From: Verticiella sediminum
Lineage (GTDB): Bacteria; Pseudomonadota; Gammaproteobacteria; Burkholderiales; Burkholderiaceae_B
DNA: 64,000 nt
Assembly (NCBI RefSeq): GCF_007558815.1
Contig: NZ_VLTJ01000013.1
Coordinates: forward strand, 58,148-122,147
Direction: 5' to 3'
This document shows positions 34,938 to 43,563 of the stretch, piece after piece. Both the position numbers and the translations under genes were made by a program. Position 1 is the first letter of the stretch. The number at the start of each line of letters is the position of its first letter. The notes under the pieces are model-generated. The model saw only the letters and a program-made list of their open reading frames with translations, ran no database searches and had not been told where the DNA came from.

Positions 34938-35043
34938 GGTGGTGTCCAGTCTCTGGAAGGGGGGCGCATCCCGGTCGTATGGGCCGGTGACGGGGCATGC
35001 TCCGCCTTGAATCCACTGTCGGGAAGCCATGGCCATCACGTTT

Positions 35044-35056
35044 GTATATTTTATAC
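35044..35056. promoter_or_regulatory. GntR-type operator motif, site 1 (hydrolase promoter)
   Basis: GTATA-TTT-TATAC, a perfect inverted repeat, 107 bases before the hydrolase start. It is the best-symmetric copy of a motif that recurs in five other promoter regions of this cluster. Confidence 0.55.
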
Positions 35057-35197
35057 GGTATGTCCCAAGGTGCAAACGCCTCTTGCTGTGCTCGCTGGGT
35101 GAGCATATCAAAATGGCACAGTTCCCGCGTAGTGACGCTGATTCGACCCACGGGAAAGAAGCGGGACCTGCCTATCAGTAATTTTCAAGTTCTAATA

Positions 35198-35210
35198 TTA
35201 TACAATATGC
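35198..35210. promoter_or_regulatory. GntR-type operator motif, site 2 (GntR promoter)
   Basis: TTATA-CAA-TATGC, 50 bases before the GntR start. A weaker related sequence, GTATG-ATA-AAATA, follows at 35221. The arms are identical to those of the site at 39150. Confidence 0.55.
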
Positions 35211-35259
35211 AAATCAGTTTGTATGATAAAATAAACCATCTCATTCATGCCCTACCGCA

Positions 35260-35958
35260 ATGTCAACTCCTCTGAACGGTGCAAGCGCTATGTCGCTGCC
35301 AGAAATTGTCTATCACGAATTGCGCAATGCCATCCTCAATGGCATCTTCACGCCCGGGCAAGTGCTGCGACAGGAAGAGGTGGCGCAACGGCTGGGGGTG
35401 AGCCGCAGCCCGTTGCGCGAGGCCTTGCCGAAGCTGGAGGCCGAGGGCATGGTGGTGCTGCAGCCGCGTCGCGGTTATACGGTGGCGGCGCTGGACCCTG
35501 AGGAGATCGAAGAAGCTTTCGATCTGCGGTGCCTGCTGGAGACCGAACTGGCGCGCCACTCGATCGCGCGTCGCACCGAAGGCGACATCGCGCGGGTCTA
35601 CGGCATCATCAGCGAGATGGCCGGCCTGACGACCAAGACCAGTGATGCCGACGTGGCGCACTGGTTCGAACTCAACCAGAAATTCCACAATGCATTGCTG
35701 ATGCCCGCCGGCCGTCCGCATCACATGCGCGCACTGAAGAACCTGCGCGGCGTCATCGAACCGTATATCCGCACCGAAGTGCGGTTGACCGGCGACATGC
35801 TCCAGGCACAACAAGAGCACTCCCAACTGGCGCAGACCTTCGTCAATGGCGATGTGGAAGCCTTCGTCGACTTGACGCGTGCGCATTCCCAGGGCACTCG
35901 CAATCGTCTGCTGCAGGGCTTGACCCGGAACGAAGCGCACGACCCGCAATCGGAGTAA
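35260..35958 (+). CDS. GntR family regulator, FadR/FCD subfamily
   Basis: A 232-residue regulator with an N-terminal winged helix (PEIVYHELRNAILNGIFTPGQVLRQEEVAQRLGVSRSPLREALPKLEAEGMVVLQPRRGYTVA, residues about 13-75) and an all-helical FCD ligand domain (DLRCLLETELARHSIARRTE...FHNALLMPAGRPH). The in-frame ATG at 35290 is an alternative start. It sits between two minus-strand operons and is surrounded by copies of an AT-rich inverted repeat, so it is the likely controller of the hydrolase/amidohydrolase pair, the ABC importer, the monooxygenase and perhaps RidA. Confidence 0.92.
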   Translation: MSTPLNGASAMSLPEIVYHELRNAILNGIFTPGQVLRQEEVAQRLGVSRSPLREALPKLEAEGMVVLQPRRGYTVAALDPEEIEEAFDLRCLLETELARHSIARRTEGDIARVYGIISEMAGLTTKTSDADVAHWFELNQKFHNALLMPAGRPHHMRALKNLRGVIEPYIRTEVRLTGDMLQAQQEHSQLAQTFVNGDVEAFVDLTRAHSQGTRNRLLQGLTRNEAHDPQSE

Positions 35959-35992
35959 CGTGGTGGCCAAGCGACCATATGCAGTGCTGACG

Positions 35993-36024
35993 CCGCCAGC
36001 GCGGCATCGATGCCGCGCTGGCGG
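35993..36024. terminator. 32-bp perfect palindrome between convergent genes
   Basis: Perfect inverted repeat with 16-base arms (half site CCGCCAGCGCGGCATC without its first base mismatch), centred on ATCGAT and ending one base before the permease stop codon. There is no T-run, so it is not a classical intrinsic terminator, but an RNA hairpin of this strength could block read-through or exonucleases from both sides. It could also be a protein site. Confidence 0.5.
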
Positions 36025-36873
36025 TCACTGACGTTTGCTTTCCGAGTCGCGCCACGACAGCAGCCGGTTTTCGAGCAACGAGACCACGTGGGTCACCAGG
36101 GCGCCGAAGATCCCGATGGCAATGATCGGGACAAACAGTTTGGCCGTGGCAAAACTGTTGGCGTAGACCACGATCAGTCCACCCAGCCCACTGACGGCGG
36201 TAAAGAATTCCGCCACGACCAGGCCGATGATGGCCAGCCCGATGGCAAGTCGTATGCCGGTCAGGATGAAAGGCAGTGCCGCCGGGAAGGTTATCTTCCA
36301 GAAGGCCTGGAGCGGGCTGGCGCAATAGGCGCGACCGATATCCAGCAATGCCCCCCGTACATCCTTGATGCCCGCATAGGTATTGATGATCACGGGGAAG
36401 ATCGCGATGGAGACGATGATGGCCGCTTTGCCGCCGGTTTCCAGGCCAGCCCACAGGATGATCAGCGGCACCAGGGCAATTCGCGGCACGGCATAGAAGG
36501 CGTTGAGGAAGGGCTGCAGGATTTGATCGATCCACCAGACTTGTCCCATCAATACGCCGATCAACACGCCGGCGACACAGGAGATGGCCAGGCCGATGCC
36601 GAAGGGAATCATGCTGGTGAGGAATGCGGCCTGCAGTTCGCCTGTGCGGGTAATGGCCCAGGCTGCCTTGGCGATCTCGGACGGATAGCTGAGGAAAAGC
36701 GGATTGACGTCGCGCCCATAGAATTCCCAAGCCAGGAAGAAGAGGATGACCGAGGCCATGCCAAGGATTCGCGGGCGATCCCGCAGCAATTGCACCAGCC
36801 GTGCCACACCGGACTCCATCAAAGGGCTTGTGGCGCCCAGTTGCCGGGTTTGCGTAGGAACGATGTTTCTCAT
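36025..36873 (-). CDS. ABC transporter permease (NitT/TauT type)
   Basis: A 282-residue BPD-type permease with about six membrane helices and the EAA-like loop GALLDIGRAYCASPLQAFWKITFPAALPFILTG. A four-base ATGA overlap couples it to the ATPase gene upstream. It is the last gene of a three-gene importer operon read toward the GntR gene. The substrate is probably the compound oxidised by the FAD monooxygenase at 39452. Confidence 0.93.
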   Translation of the reverse strand: MRNIVPTQTRQLGATSPLMESGVARLVQLLRDRPRILGMASVILFFLAWEFYGRDVNPLFLSYPSEIAKAAWAITRTGELQAAFLTSMIPFGIGLAISCVAGVLIGVLMGQVWWIDQILQPFLNAFYAVPRIALVPLIILWAGLETGGKAAIIVSIAIFPVIINTYAGIKDVRGALLDIGRAYCASPLQAFWKITFPAALPFILTGIRLAIGLAIIGLVVAEFFTAVSGLGGLIVVYANSFATAKLFVPIIAIGIFGALVTHVVSLLENRLLSWRDSESKRQ

Positions 36874-37652
36874 GCGGTGACCTCTTCGCGCAGCAGTTCG
36901 CGCAAGACGGCTTGTTCGCCGGCATAGGCACTATGCAGGCGAACATCCTGGTGCAGGCGATCGGCGCGGAATGCCGGTCCGATGATCCGGTTGATGCGGC
37001 CCGGGCGCGGCTTGAGCACGACGATGCGATCCGAGAGCATCAGGGCTTCGTCGATGCTGTGAGTGACGAATACGATGGTGCACTTGGTCTGGTCCCAGAT
37101 GCGTAGCAGATCGGCTTGCAGGGTCTCGCGCGTTTGCGCGTCCAGTGCACCGAAGGGTTCATCCATCAACAGCACGGCGGGATTGCGCACCAGTCCGCGC
37201 GCAATGCCCACCCGCTGTTGCATCCCCCCCGACAACTCGTGAGGGAGATGTTCGGCAAAGGCGTCCAGGCCGACCAGTCGAAGGAACTGCCGGGCGGTCT
37301 GATGGCGCTGTGCTTTCGGCATGCCATCGAGCTCCAGAGGAAACGCCACGTTGTCCAGCACGTTGCGCCACGGCAGCAGGGACGGACTTTGAAACACCAT
37401 GCACAGATCGCGGCGCGGCGAATCGACCGCCTTGCCGCCCACCATGATGCGGCCTTCGTCAATCTGCACCAGGCCGGCGATCATGCGCAGCAGGGTGGTC
37501 TTGCCGCAGCCGCTGGGACCGAGCAGACTGACGAACTGGCCGGCCTCGATATCGAGATCTACATCATCCAATGCGGTGGTGACGGAGGGCGGCGAACCGG
37601 GAGCGACGCGTCGTACGTAGCGTTTCGTGACGCCTTGAATGCTGATCGACAT
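36870..37652 (-). CDS. ABC transporter ATPase (NitT/TauT type)
   Basis: A 260-residue ATPase: Walker A GPSGCGKTT, Q-loop FQSPSLLPW, signature LSGGMQQR, Walker B VLLMDEPFGALD and switch histidine in VTHSIDEAL. It overlaps the permease gene by four bases and follows the receptor gene by 34. It is a second, unrelated copy of the importer type also found at 29138. Confidence 0.94.
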   Translation of the reverse strand: MSISIQGVTKRYVRRVAPGSPPSVTTALDDVDLDIEAGQFVSLLGPSGCGKTTLLRMIAGLVQIDEGRIMVGGKAVDSPRRDLCMVFQSPSLLPWRNVLDNVAFPLELDGMPKAQRHQTARQFLRLVGLDAFAEHLPHELSGGMQQRVGIARGLVRNPAVLLMDEPFGALDAQTRETLQADLLRIWDQTKCTIVFVTHSIDEALMLSDRIVVLKPRPGRINRIIGPAFRADRLHQDVRLHSAYAGEQAVLRELLREEVTA

Positions 37653-37686
37653 CTGTCTTCCTTGTCTGAATCGAGCGCCTGCGCAG

Positions 37687-38706
37687 TCATGCAGGCTTCA
37701 GAGCGGCAAGCGCCTCATCCACGAAGCGCCGATCGACAATGGCGTCGGGCGTCACGGCCGCCGGGATCATCTGCCACTTCAGCAGAATGTCGGCGGTGAA
37801 GCTGATCATGGATTCATCCAGGCCTCCATCGAGGCCCCAGACATTGTTGGAATTGAGCTCCTTGATGACTTGCGACAGAATGTCCGCAGACAGGTCGGGC
37901 ACGCGCTTGGCGAGAATGCGTGCTGCGGTGTCGGGATCGTTCTGAACCAGTCGCGCGCCGTAGATGTTGCCCTGCATGAAGGTGGTCAGGGCCCGTGCGC
38001 GCGCCGGGTCGTCCAGCACGTCGGACAAGCCGGTATAGAGCACATAGCCCATGTCGGGAAACTCCTCGGCCACCTTGGAGAGCACCTTGACCTTGCCGCC
38101 GCGCTGGCCGATGACGCTGGTCAGGGTGTTGACCATGGTGCCGTCGACCTTGCCCGCTTCCAGTGCCTGAAGGCGCGCCGAGTGGCCGCCGACCTGGAGG
38201 AAGCGAACCTTGTTGCCGTCGCCGCCATGTTTCTGGATGACCAGGCGCGGAACCTCGGTCGTCATATCGGATGGCGCGGCCGATGCGAAGGATCTGTTGG
38301 ACAGATCCTGCACGCTGCCGATGCCAGGTGAGCCCAGGATCTGGTAGTCCACGCGCGGCTGGGTCGATCCGATGTATTTGAGCTTGGCGCCATTGGCGTA
38401 TGCCTGAAACACCGTCGGCGGTCCCACCAGGGTCACGTCGGCCGCCTTGGAAAGAACCGAGCGCATTGCCACCGCATCCCCGTTCACGAACAGCTCTTCG
38501 ACGTCAAGGCCATGCTCGTCGAACCAGCCCGTGTCCTTTGCCACCAGATAAGGAAGCTGGTAGGTGGTTTCCGTGGTGGGGAAGACGACTTTCAGCGTAT
38601 CGCGATCGGCAGCGAAGGCGCGTTGCCAGTTGCCGGTTGCCAGCGCGGTCAGGGTGAGGGCGGAAGCCGCCTTGAGCACGTTGCGGCGGGAGATGGAGTC
38701 TTTCAT
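37687..38706 (-). CDS. ABC transporter substrate-binding protein with twin-arginine signal
   Basis: A 339-residue NMT1/SsuA-like receptor. The N-terminus MKDSISRRNVLKAASALTLT carries a twin-arginine motif (SRRNVLK) followed by a hydrophobic stretch and AFAAD, suggesting Tat export. The start at 38706 has AAGGA six bases upstream. Fold blocks include PYLVAKDTGWFDEHGLDVEELFV and LEAGKVDGTMVNTLT. A GntR-type motif lies 30 bases before the start codon. Confidence 0.92.
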   Translation of the reverse strand: MKDSISRRNVLKAASALTLTALATGNWQRAFAADRDTLKVVFPTTETTYQLPYLVAKDTGWFDEHGLDVEELFVNGDAVAMRSVLSKAADVTLVGPPTVFQAYANGAKLKYIGSTQPRVDYQILGSPGIGSVQDLSNRSFASAAPSDMTTEVPRLVIQKHGGDGNKVRFLQVGGHSARLQALEAGKVDGTMVNTLTSVIGQRGGKVKVLSKVAEEFPDMGYVLYTGLSDVLDDPARARALTTFMQGNIYGARLVQNDPDTAARILAKRVPDLSADILSQVIKELNSNNVWGLDGGLDESMISFTADILLKWQMIPAAVTPDAIVDRRFVDEALAALKPA

Positions 38707-38735
38707 GACGGTCCTTAGTAGTGAGCAAGGCGTTT

Positions 38736-38748
38736 GTATAATGTATAA
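38736..38748. promoter_or_regulatory. GntR-type operator motif, site 3 (ABC importer promoter)
   Basis: GTATA-ATG-TATAA, 30 bases before the receptor start codon, where binding would block transcription or initiation. Confidence 0.55.
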
Positions 38749-39149
38749 AACAAAGGAACATGATGCAACATTATTAGTTGTCATCAGCAGGATGCGCAAA
38801 ATGATGCAGCGCGCACCCGCCTGGTGCGGGCCGGATCTTTGTCGCGCCTTTTTGGGGTGGCCTGTAGAAAAGAACCCGATTCACGCCTAGCGTGGGTTGC
38901 TTGCTCACCTGATAAATAGGGTGAAAATGTGCGCGATGGTCCGCAGTTTGCTGGGGAAATTGAAGAAGATATGGTAGTTGAAGGCATCGAGCGACGTTCC
39001 GGGTTTGGCGTGCCTCATACAACTTGGCTCGTTTCTTGCCTGAAATCTCTGCGTCGCAAGAGAAGCAGAACCAACAGTTCGTTCTCGGTGTGTTCGTTGA
39101 ATGGCCAATGCAATAAAAACCATTCGACCCATTGCATGCTGGTCGAATT

Positions 39150-39162
39150 TTATATAGTATGC
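39150..39162. promoter_or_regulatory. GntR-type operator motif, site 4 (monooxygenase promoter)
   Basis: TTATA-TAG-TATGC. Both five-base arms are identical to the copy in front of the GntR gene at 35198. It lies upstream of the FAD monooxygenase. Confidence 0.55.
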
Positions 39163-39451
39163 AAAATTATTTTTGCTGATGTGAGACCGGACAGGACATG
39201 ACAGCCGGGACGGCTTGCGTCGGGGCCTGAATCCGGCTGGCGCTCGGCCACGACGACCGCATGTAATCGTTGCTTTGACGTTACGGTACGTAAAGTAATG
39301 GTAGTTGTCCGATCGCTCCATCGATGTCTCCGTCGGAAGGGGCAAGACATCTTGACCAGGGCTCGGCATGGTCGGCAACGGATTCATCGCAGCGTCGTTT
39401 TTCTGGTTGTGAAGAAAGCGCGGTTCGCATTCATCAAATGGGAGCACATCA

Positions 39452-40624
39452 ATGGCACGAATTGCGGTAGTCGGAGCGGGCATGGGCGGATTGGCGTTTG
39501 CCTCTGCAATGAGAAACAGTCAACACGAAGTCACCTTGTACGAGCAGGCAGCGGAACTCGCTGAGCTGGGGGCGGGGATTTCACTCTGGGCCAACGGTAC
39601 GCGCCTGTTCGAAGAAATGGGGATCGCGGCCCTCATGGCCCAGCGATCCTGCGAGACCGACGCGGCCTATTTCCGGAACGAAGACGGTAGCGTCGCGGCC
39701 TTGCAGCCGCTGGCGCGGGACAACTGGTACCGCCAGGCGTACGGCTATCCCTATTACGGTGCGTTGCGCACCGATTTACAGGCCTCGCTGCTGGCAGTCC
39801 TCGGACGTGACAGTATTCGCCTGGGCAAGCAACTGATCCAGCTCGACGACTCGGGCGACGAGGCCAAATTGCAGTGGGCCGACGGCACGGTCGATACGGC
39901 GGACCTGGTGATCGGAGCCGATGGCATCAAGTCGGTCGTTCGGCGCGCGATCGATCCGACGGCGCAAGCGCTGTTCACCGGCAACAGCGCCTTCCGTGGT
40001 CTGGCCAAGACTTCCGAGCTCGATCTGCTGCCTGAGCCGCATTCGTTTACCGACTGGATGGGTGATGGCAAGCACGTGCTGAATTTCCCGGTCGGGAATG
40101 ATTTCAAGTACACCACCATCGTGGTGTTCCTGGACGGTCCGCGACGCTGGGAACATGAGGCCTGGCGCGTGCCTTGCGATCCGGCCGAGGTGCTGGCTCA
40201 GTTCAAGGGCTGGCATCCGGCGGTGGGTCAACTCCTGGAGCACGTCAACCTGTCGGAGCGCTGGGGTTTGCACGAGGTCAGCAAGATGGCGACCTGGAGG
40301 CGGGGGCGTGCGGTACTGATCGGCGATGCGGCGCACGGCATGTTGCCGCACCACGGACAAGGCGCCATTTCTTCTTTCGAAGATGCCATCACGCTGGCGC
40401 ATGTGTTGAATGATGCATCGCTGGCGACCATGGAAGACAAACTGGCCGTGTATGAGAGCGAGCGCAAGCCCCGCGGCGAACGCATCCAGAAATCCTCGCG
40501 AGATCTGAATGCCTGCCTGCACTTGCCGGAGGGTGCGCAGCGCACGAAGCGCAGTGCCGTGCTGGCAAACCTGTCCGAGCACTTTTCGTGGTTACACAAC
40601 TATGTGTGCGTCGGCGCCCGGTGA
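39452..40624 (+). CDS. FAD-dependent aromatic-ring monooxygenase
   Basis: A 390-residue class A flavin monooxygenase. The FAD fingerprint is VVGAGMGG, the DG motif is IGADGIKS and the GD motif is LIGDAAHGMLPHHGQGA. The GGGAG ribosome site is well placed. It resembles 6-hydroxynicotinate/salicylate-type hydroxylases but is clearly distinct from the enzyme at 5524. With an importer, an alpha/beta hydrolase, an amidohydrolase and RidA under the same motif, it probably starts ring oxidation of a nitrogen-containing aromatic. The substrate is unknown. Confidence 0.92.
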   Translation: MARIAVVGAGMGGLAFASAMRNSQHEVTLYEQAAELAELGAGISLWANGTRLFEEMGIAALMAQRSCETDAAYFRNEDGSVAALQPLARDNWYRQAYGYPYYGALRTDLQASLLAVLGRDSIRLGKQLIQLDDSGDEAKLQWADGTVDTADLVIGADGIKSVVRRAIDPTAQALFTGNSAFRGLAKTSELDLLPEPHSFTDWMGDGKHVLNFPVGNDFKYTTIVVFLDGPRRWEHEAWRVPCDPAEVLAQFKGWHPAVGQLLEHVNLSERWGLHEVSKMATWRRGRAVLIGDAAHGMLPHHGQGAISSFEDAITLAHVLNDASLATMEDKLAVYESERKPRGERIQKSSRDLNACLHLPEGAQRTKRSAVLANLSEHFSWLHNYVCVGAR

Positions 40625-40641
40625 TCCGGTCTCGACGACGA

Positions 40642-40713
40642 TCAGCCGGCGGGCTTGCATCGATGCGGCAGCAACTCGTCGATCAGGTGGTTTTTCTTCT
40701 GCGTCGGCAATCG
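40642..40713 (-). pseudogene. IS66-type transposase C-terminal remnant
   Basis: The minus strand reads RLPTQKKNHLIDELLPHRC then KPAG and a stop, which is the characteristic C-terminus of IS66-family TnpC transposases (RLPTHK..DI.ELLPHRW). Nothing upstream or downstream keeps the frame, so only about 24 codons survive. A palindrome TGTCCAC...GTGGACA at 40805-40826 may belong to an element end. It marks past transposition between the monooxygenase and TetR genes. Confidence 0.6.
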
Positions 40714-40851
40714 ATGCATCGAGCTGGCCGCACTCAGCCGTGATCCGTGCCTTCAGTTAAAGACCGGCGTTGCCGCATCGGCGCTGATTCCGTCTTCGAC
40801 ATGGTGTCCACCGAAAAGTGTGGACATTACAGCGCCCCGCCGGCTTGGCGC

Positions 40852-41457
40852 TCAAGCGCATGCCTTCAACGACGCGGCGCCGCGCGCGATGCAATCGAGT
40901 GCGACCTCGAACTCGGCATCCGGAGTGAGTTGTCCGGTGAGCAGGCGATACCATGCCCAGCCATACAAGAGGTCGAGTAGGCCTTCCACATTGACCCCTG
41001 CCGCGAGGTCGCCGCGATCGATGGCACGCTGGAATGCGCGCACCGATTGCCGCCGGCGCGGCGCCAGCGCCTCCTTGCGAAATTCCTCGATCATCTCCGG
41101 CGTGCTTTGCATCTCGATCACCAGGCCGCGAAACACCCGCCCTGCAGGGGTTTCGCGCCAAGCCTGGAACAAGGCGTGCATGCGCAGCTTGAGTTCGGTG
41201 GCCAGATCGGCGTGCTCGGGGATTTCCGGCACGGGCAGGATTTCCTTGTTGAACAGCTCCAGCAGAAGCGCCGTCTTGTCGGGCCACCAGCGATAGATCG
41301 TCGGCTTGCTCACGCCGGAAAGGCGGGCCACTGCTTCCATAGACAAGCCATGGGGGCCGCGTTCGTTCAATAGGTCGGAAGCCGCCTTGAGAACGGCGGC
41401 GTGGGCCACGGCATCACGCTTGTTGCCGGTGCTCACTCGGGGTTTTCGTTCGGACAC
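40852..41457 (-). CDS. TetR family transcriptional regulator
   Basis: A 201-residue TetR-type repressor. The N-terminal helix-turn-helix is AVLKAASDLLNERGPHGLSMEAVARLSGVSKPTIYRWWPDKTALLLEL and the rest is the helical ligand/dimer domain (TetR_C_16/11 style, GLVIEMQSTPEMIEEFRKEAL). It faces away from the monooxygenase and is divergent from the RidA gene across 739 bases. It may control RidA or an unlinked gene. Confidence 0.92.
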   Translation of the reverse strand: MSERKPRVSTGNKRDAVAHAAVLKAASDLLNERGPHGLSMEAVARLSGVSKPTIYRWWPDKTALLLELFNKEILPVPEIPEHADLATELKLRMHALFQAWRETPAGRVFRGLVIEMQSTPEMIEEFRKEALAPRRRQSVRAFQRAIDRGDLAAGVNVEGLLDLLYGWAWYRLLTGQLTPDAEFEVALDCIARGAASLKACA

Positions 41458-42196
41458 CGTGCTACTCGTCGTCGGAATGCGGAACGCTGCGAGCCGCTTA
41501 TTTTAATGCCACGCTTTCCAGGTGGGCCATCGCGCCATGGCTCGGGCTAGCAGCCCGGATCTTTCCCTCCTTCGCCGCTTGTTGCCCACTCCTGGTGCAG
41601 GCGTTTCCGGGGTGGGAGAGGGTTGGCCCGTCACCGGGCGAACGTCTGCCGACACCTTCCGGCCCTTGCCACGCATCAGCATGCCCGCACGATCCGAGCG
41701 TAGACGGCGCTGCGGCGTCTGGGTTTGGCGCCCGCCTGGGTGCAGCGTCCGGCATTGCCGTCAGCGGCGAAACGATGCTCTCTCCCGGTTTGCATACAAT
41801 GTGTAAATTCTAGATTTTATGCATGTCGTACAGTGTTGTCGTGTCATCAGGAACATGTGGCGGGAATTTTCTTTAATTTTAGCATAAAAATGTATGATTT
41901 TAAATGTATTTAGTGGTTTTTACCGTTTTTCTAAGTTATTGCCCATTTCTACTATTTTTGTATAAAATATGAACATTAGAGGCGAAGCGAGGGAAGAACC
42001 TCTGCCGCGCACAAGGCTGTGGCGCCGCATGTTCCCCTGGCTTGCGCCGCGTGTCGCCCCGCGGGCGTGTTCGTGCTGCAGGCGCCAATTACAAAGGGTT
42101 TCTCATGCCTGAAGGATGCTGGGGTGACTCAAGCAGTGCCTTCGACGATGTCGGGATTGGTTCCCTCAACTTCCTTAACCCACTAGAGACCAAGCT
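41458..42196. other. 739-bp intergenic region, partly AT-rich
   Basis: No gene is seen. The first 300 bases are GC-rich without structure. From about 41790 to 41980 the sequence is strongly AT-rich and contains GCATA-CAA-TGTGT (41792-41804, weak) and GTATA-AAA-TATGA (41960-41972), relatives of the GntR-type motif. This places RidA within the same probable regulon. Confidence 0.45.
41960..41972. promoter_or_regulatory. GntR-type operator motif, site 5 (RidA promoter)
   Basis: GTATA-AAA-TATGA in the AT-rich block upstream of RidA, about 225 bases before its start codon. Confidence 0.45.
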
Positions 42197-42610
42197 ATGG
42201 CCAAGCACATTACCTATGTCAATCCGGAAGGCGCTGCTCCCGCACAGGGCCTGTACTCCCACGCAACCATGGTCGAGAAGGGCACGTTGTTCTACATCGC
42301 CGGCCAGTTGGCCGTGGCCGCGGATGGCTCCGTCGCGGGCAAGAACGATTTCAAGGTGCAGTTCAAGCAAGTGTTCGACAACCTGGGGGATGTGCTGAAG
42401 GGCATGGGCCTGAGCTTTTCCGAGGTGGCCAAGTTCAATACCTATCTGGTGCACTCGCAGGACATCGATACTTTCATGAAGCTGCGCGCTGAACTGTTCC
42501 CGACGCTGTGGGCCGACGGTGTGTTCCCACCCAACACCTTGCTGGTCGTCGACCGCATGGTGAAGGAAGACTTCTTGATCGAAGTCGAAGCGGTCGCCGT
42601 CAAGGCTTGA
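42197..42610 (+). CDS. RidA/YjgF/UK114 family deaminase
   Basis: A 137-residue RidA-fold protein, the usual size. Marks include YVNPEGAAPAQGLYSHATMVEKGTLFYIAGQLAVA, FKQVFDNLGDVLKGMG and the late PPNTLLVVDRM, where family members hold the imine-binding residues; the canonical late arginine position reads NTLLVVDR. Such proteins hydrolyse enamine/imine or aminoacrylate-like intermediates, and pathway versions exist (RutC, 2-aminomuconate deaminase). Context suggests a pathway deaminase for the nitrogen-aromatic cluster. Confidence 0.9.
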   Translation: MAKHITYVNPEGAAPAQGLYSHATMVEKGTLFYIAGQLAVAADGSVAGKNDFKVQFKQVFDNLGDVLKGMGLSFSEVAKFNTYLVHSQDIDTFMKLRAELFPTLWADGVFPPNTLLVVDRMVKEDFLIEVEAVAVKA

Positions 42611-42647
42611 TCTCCCCTTGGCCCGGAATGAACGCAGCATTCACGGG

Positions 42648-43336
42648 TCAAGGCTGGTCGGTCGGACGCACGACGATCTCGTTGATGGCGACGCGACGCC
42701 GGTTGGTAACGATGAAGGGCACGGTTTCAGCGATGTCCTCGGCATGAAGCCGTTCGACCTCGCCGAACATCGCGGTAAAGCCTGCCCACTGACCTTCCTT
42801 GTGCCAAAGCTCCGTCGAGGTGGCGCCAGGCTGGACCACGGAGAACCGCACCGACTGCCGCGTGAACTCCTGCCGCCAGGCGTCGGTCGCGGCGGTGACC
42901 GCGAACCTGGTTGCGTTGTAGATGGCCACTTGGGCGGCCGCGTAGCGCCCGCCGACCGATGAGATGTTGACCACGTCCACCACCTTGCGCGGGCTGGTGG
43001 CGACAGCGTCGACCAGATGGGAAAGGGCCGCCTTCGTCACGTACATCAGGCCGCGCAGATTGACGTCCACCATCTGATCCCAATCCGCCAGCGGGGATTC
43101 GATGGGGGGCCATTGGGCATGACTCCTGCGGCATTGACGAGGGTGTCGAGGCGCCCGAACGCGGCGACCGTGCTGGCGACGACCCTTGCGGCCTCCTGCG
43201 CCGAGGAGATGTCGGCTTCGATGGGCAGCGCGGTTCCGCCGGCCGCCCGAATCTGCTGGGCCAGCTTCTCCAGTCGATCCGCGCGACGGGCGACCAGGGC
43301 AACGGTTCCGTCAAGTTTCTCGAACATGCTCACCAT
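42648..43336 (-). pseudogene. Short-chain dehydrogenase pseudogene (deletion plus frameshift)
   Basis: An SDR with two lesions. The N-terminus runs from KLDGTVALV straight into ARRADRLEKL, so the whole TGxxxGIG dinucleotide-binding turn is missing; an intact SDR has two VALV-like segments about 30 residues apart, and the loss looks like a deletion between them. Further on, a run of six C (43104-43109 on the given strand as G) shifts the frame between GVMPNGP and ESPLADWDQMVDVNLRG. The second frame continues normally to VAINEIVVRPTDQP. The frameshift alone could be a sequencing error; the deletion could not. Confidence 0.75.
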
Positions 43337-43563
43337 GAACTCCTGAATTTGACATTGACGATCCGGGGCGGCGCGGCTGAAACAGTGCAGGCACCACACC
43401 TACGGGATTCATCGAAGACTGTAGGGCTGTCTCCCCCCGATCCTGTGACTCCAATCCTGCCGGATCATTGCTCGATCCTCTCGATTTCGTATTGGATTGC
43501 CAAGCTGTTGGCCAGGATCGGGCATACTGCAGGCAGCCTGAACCGACGCCGCAGGAGGGCACG

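Larger units (their letters stand above)
38707..39451. other. 745-bp intergenic region with two GntR-type motifs
   Basis: No credible gene is seen; the short open frames lack ribosome sites and protein-like composition. It separates the divergent receptor and monooxygenase genes and holds GTATA-ATG-TATAA (38736-38748) and TTATA-TAG-TATGC (39150-39162). The 290 bases from the second motif to the monooxygenase start would be an unusually long leader. Confidence 0.5.

Noticed and set aside
29138..37652. The two ABC importers as a duplication
   Set aside because: The ATPases and permeases share only family motifs, and the receptors differ in export signal and sequence, so separate origin is more likely.
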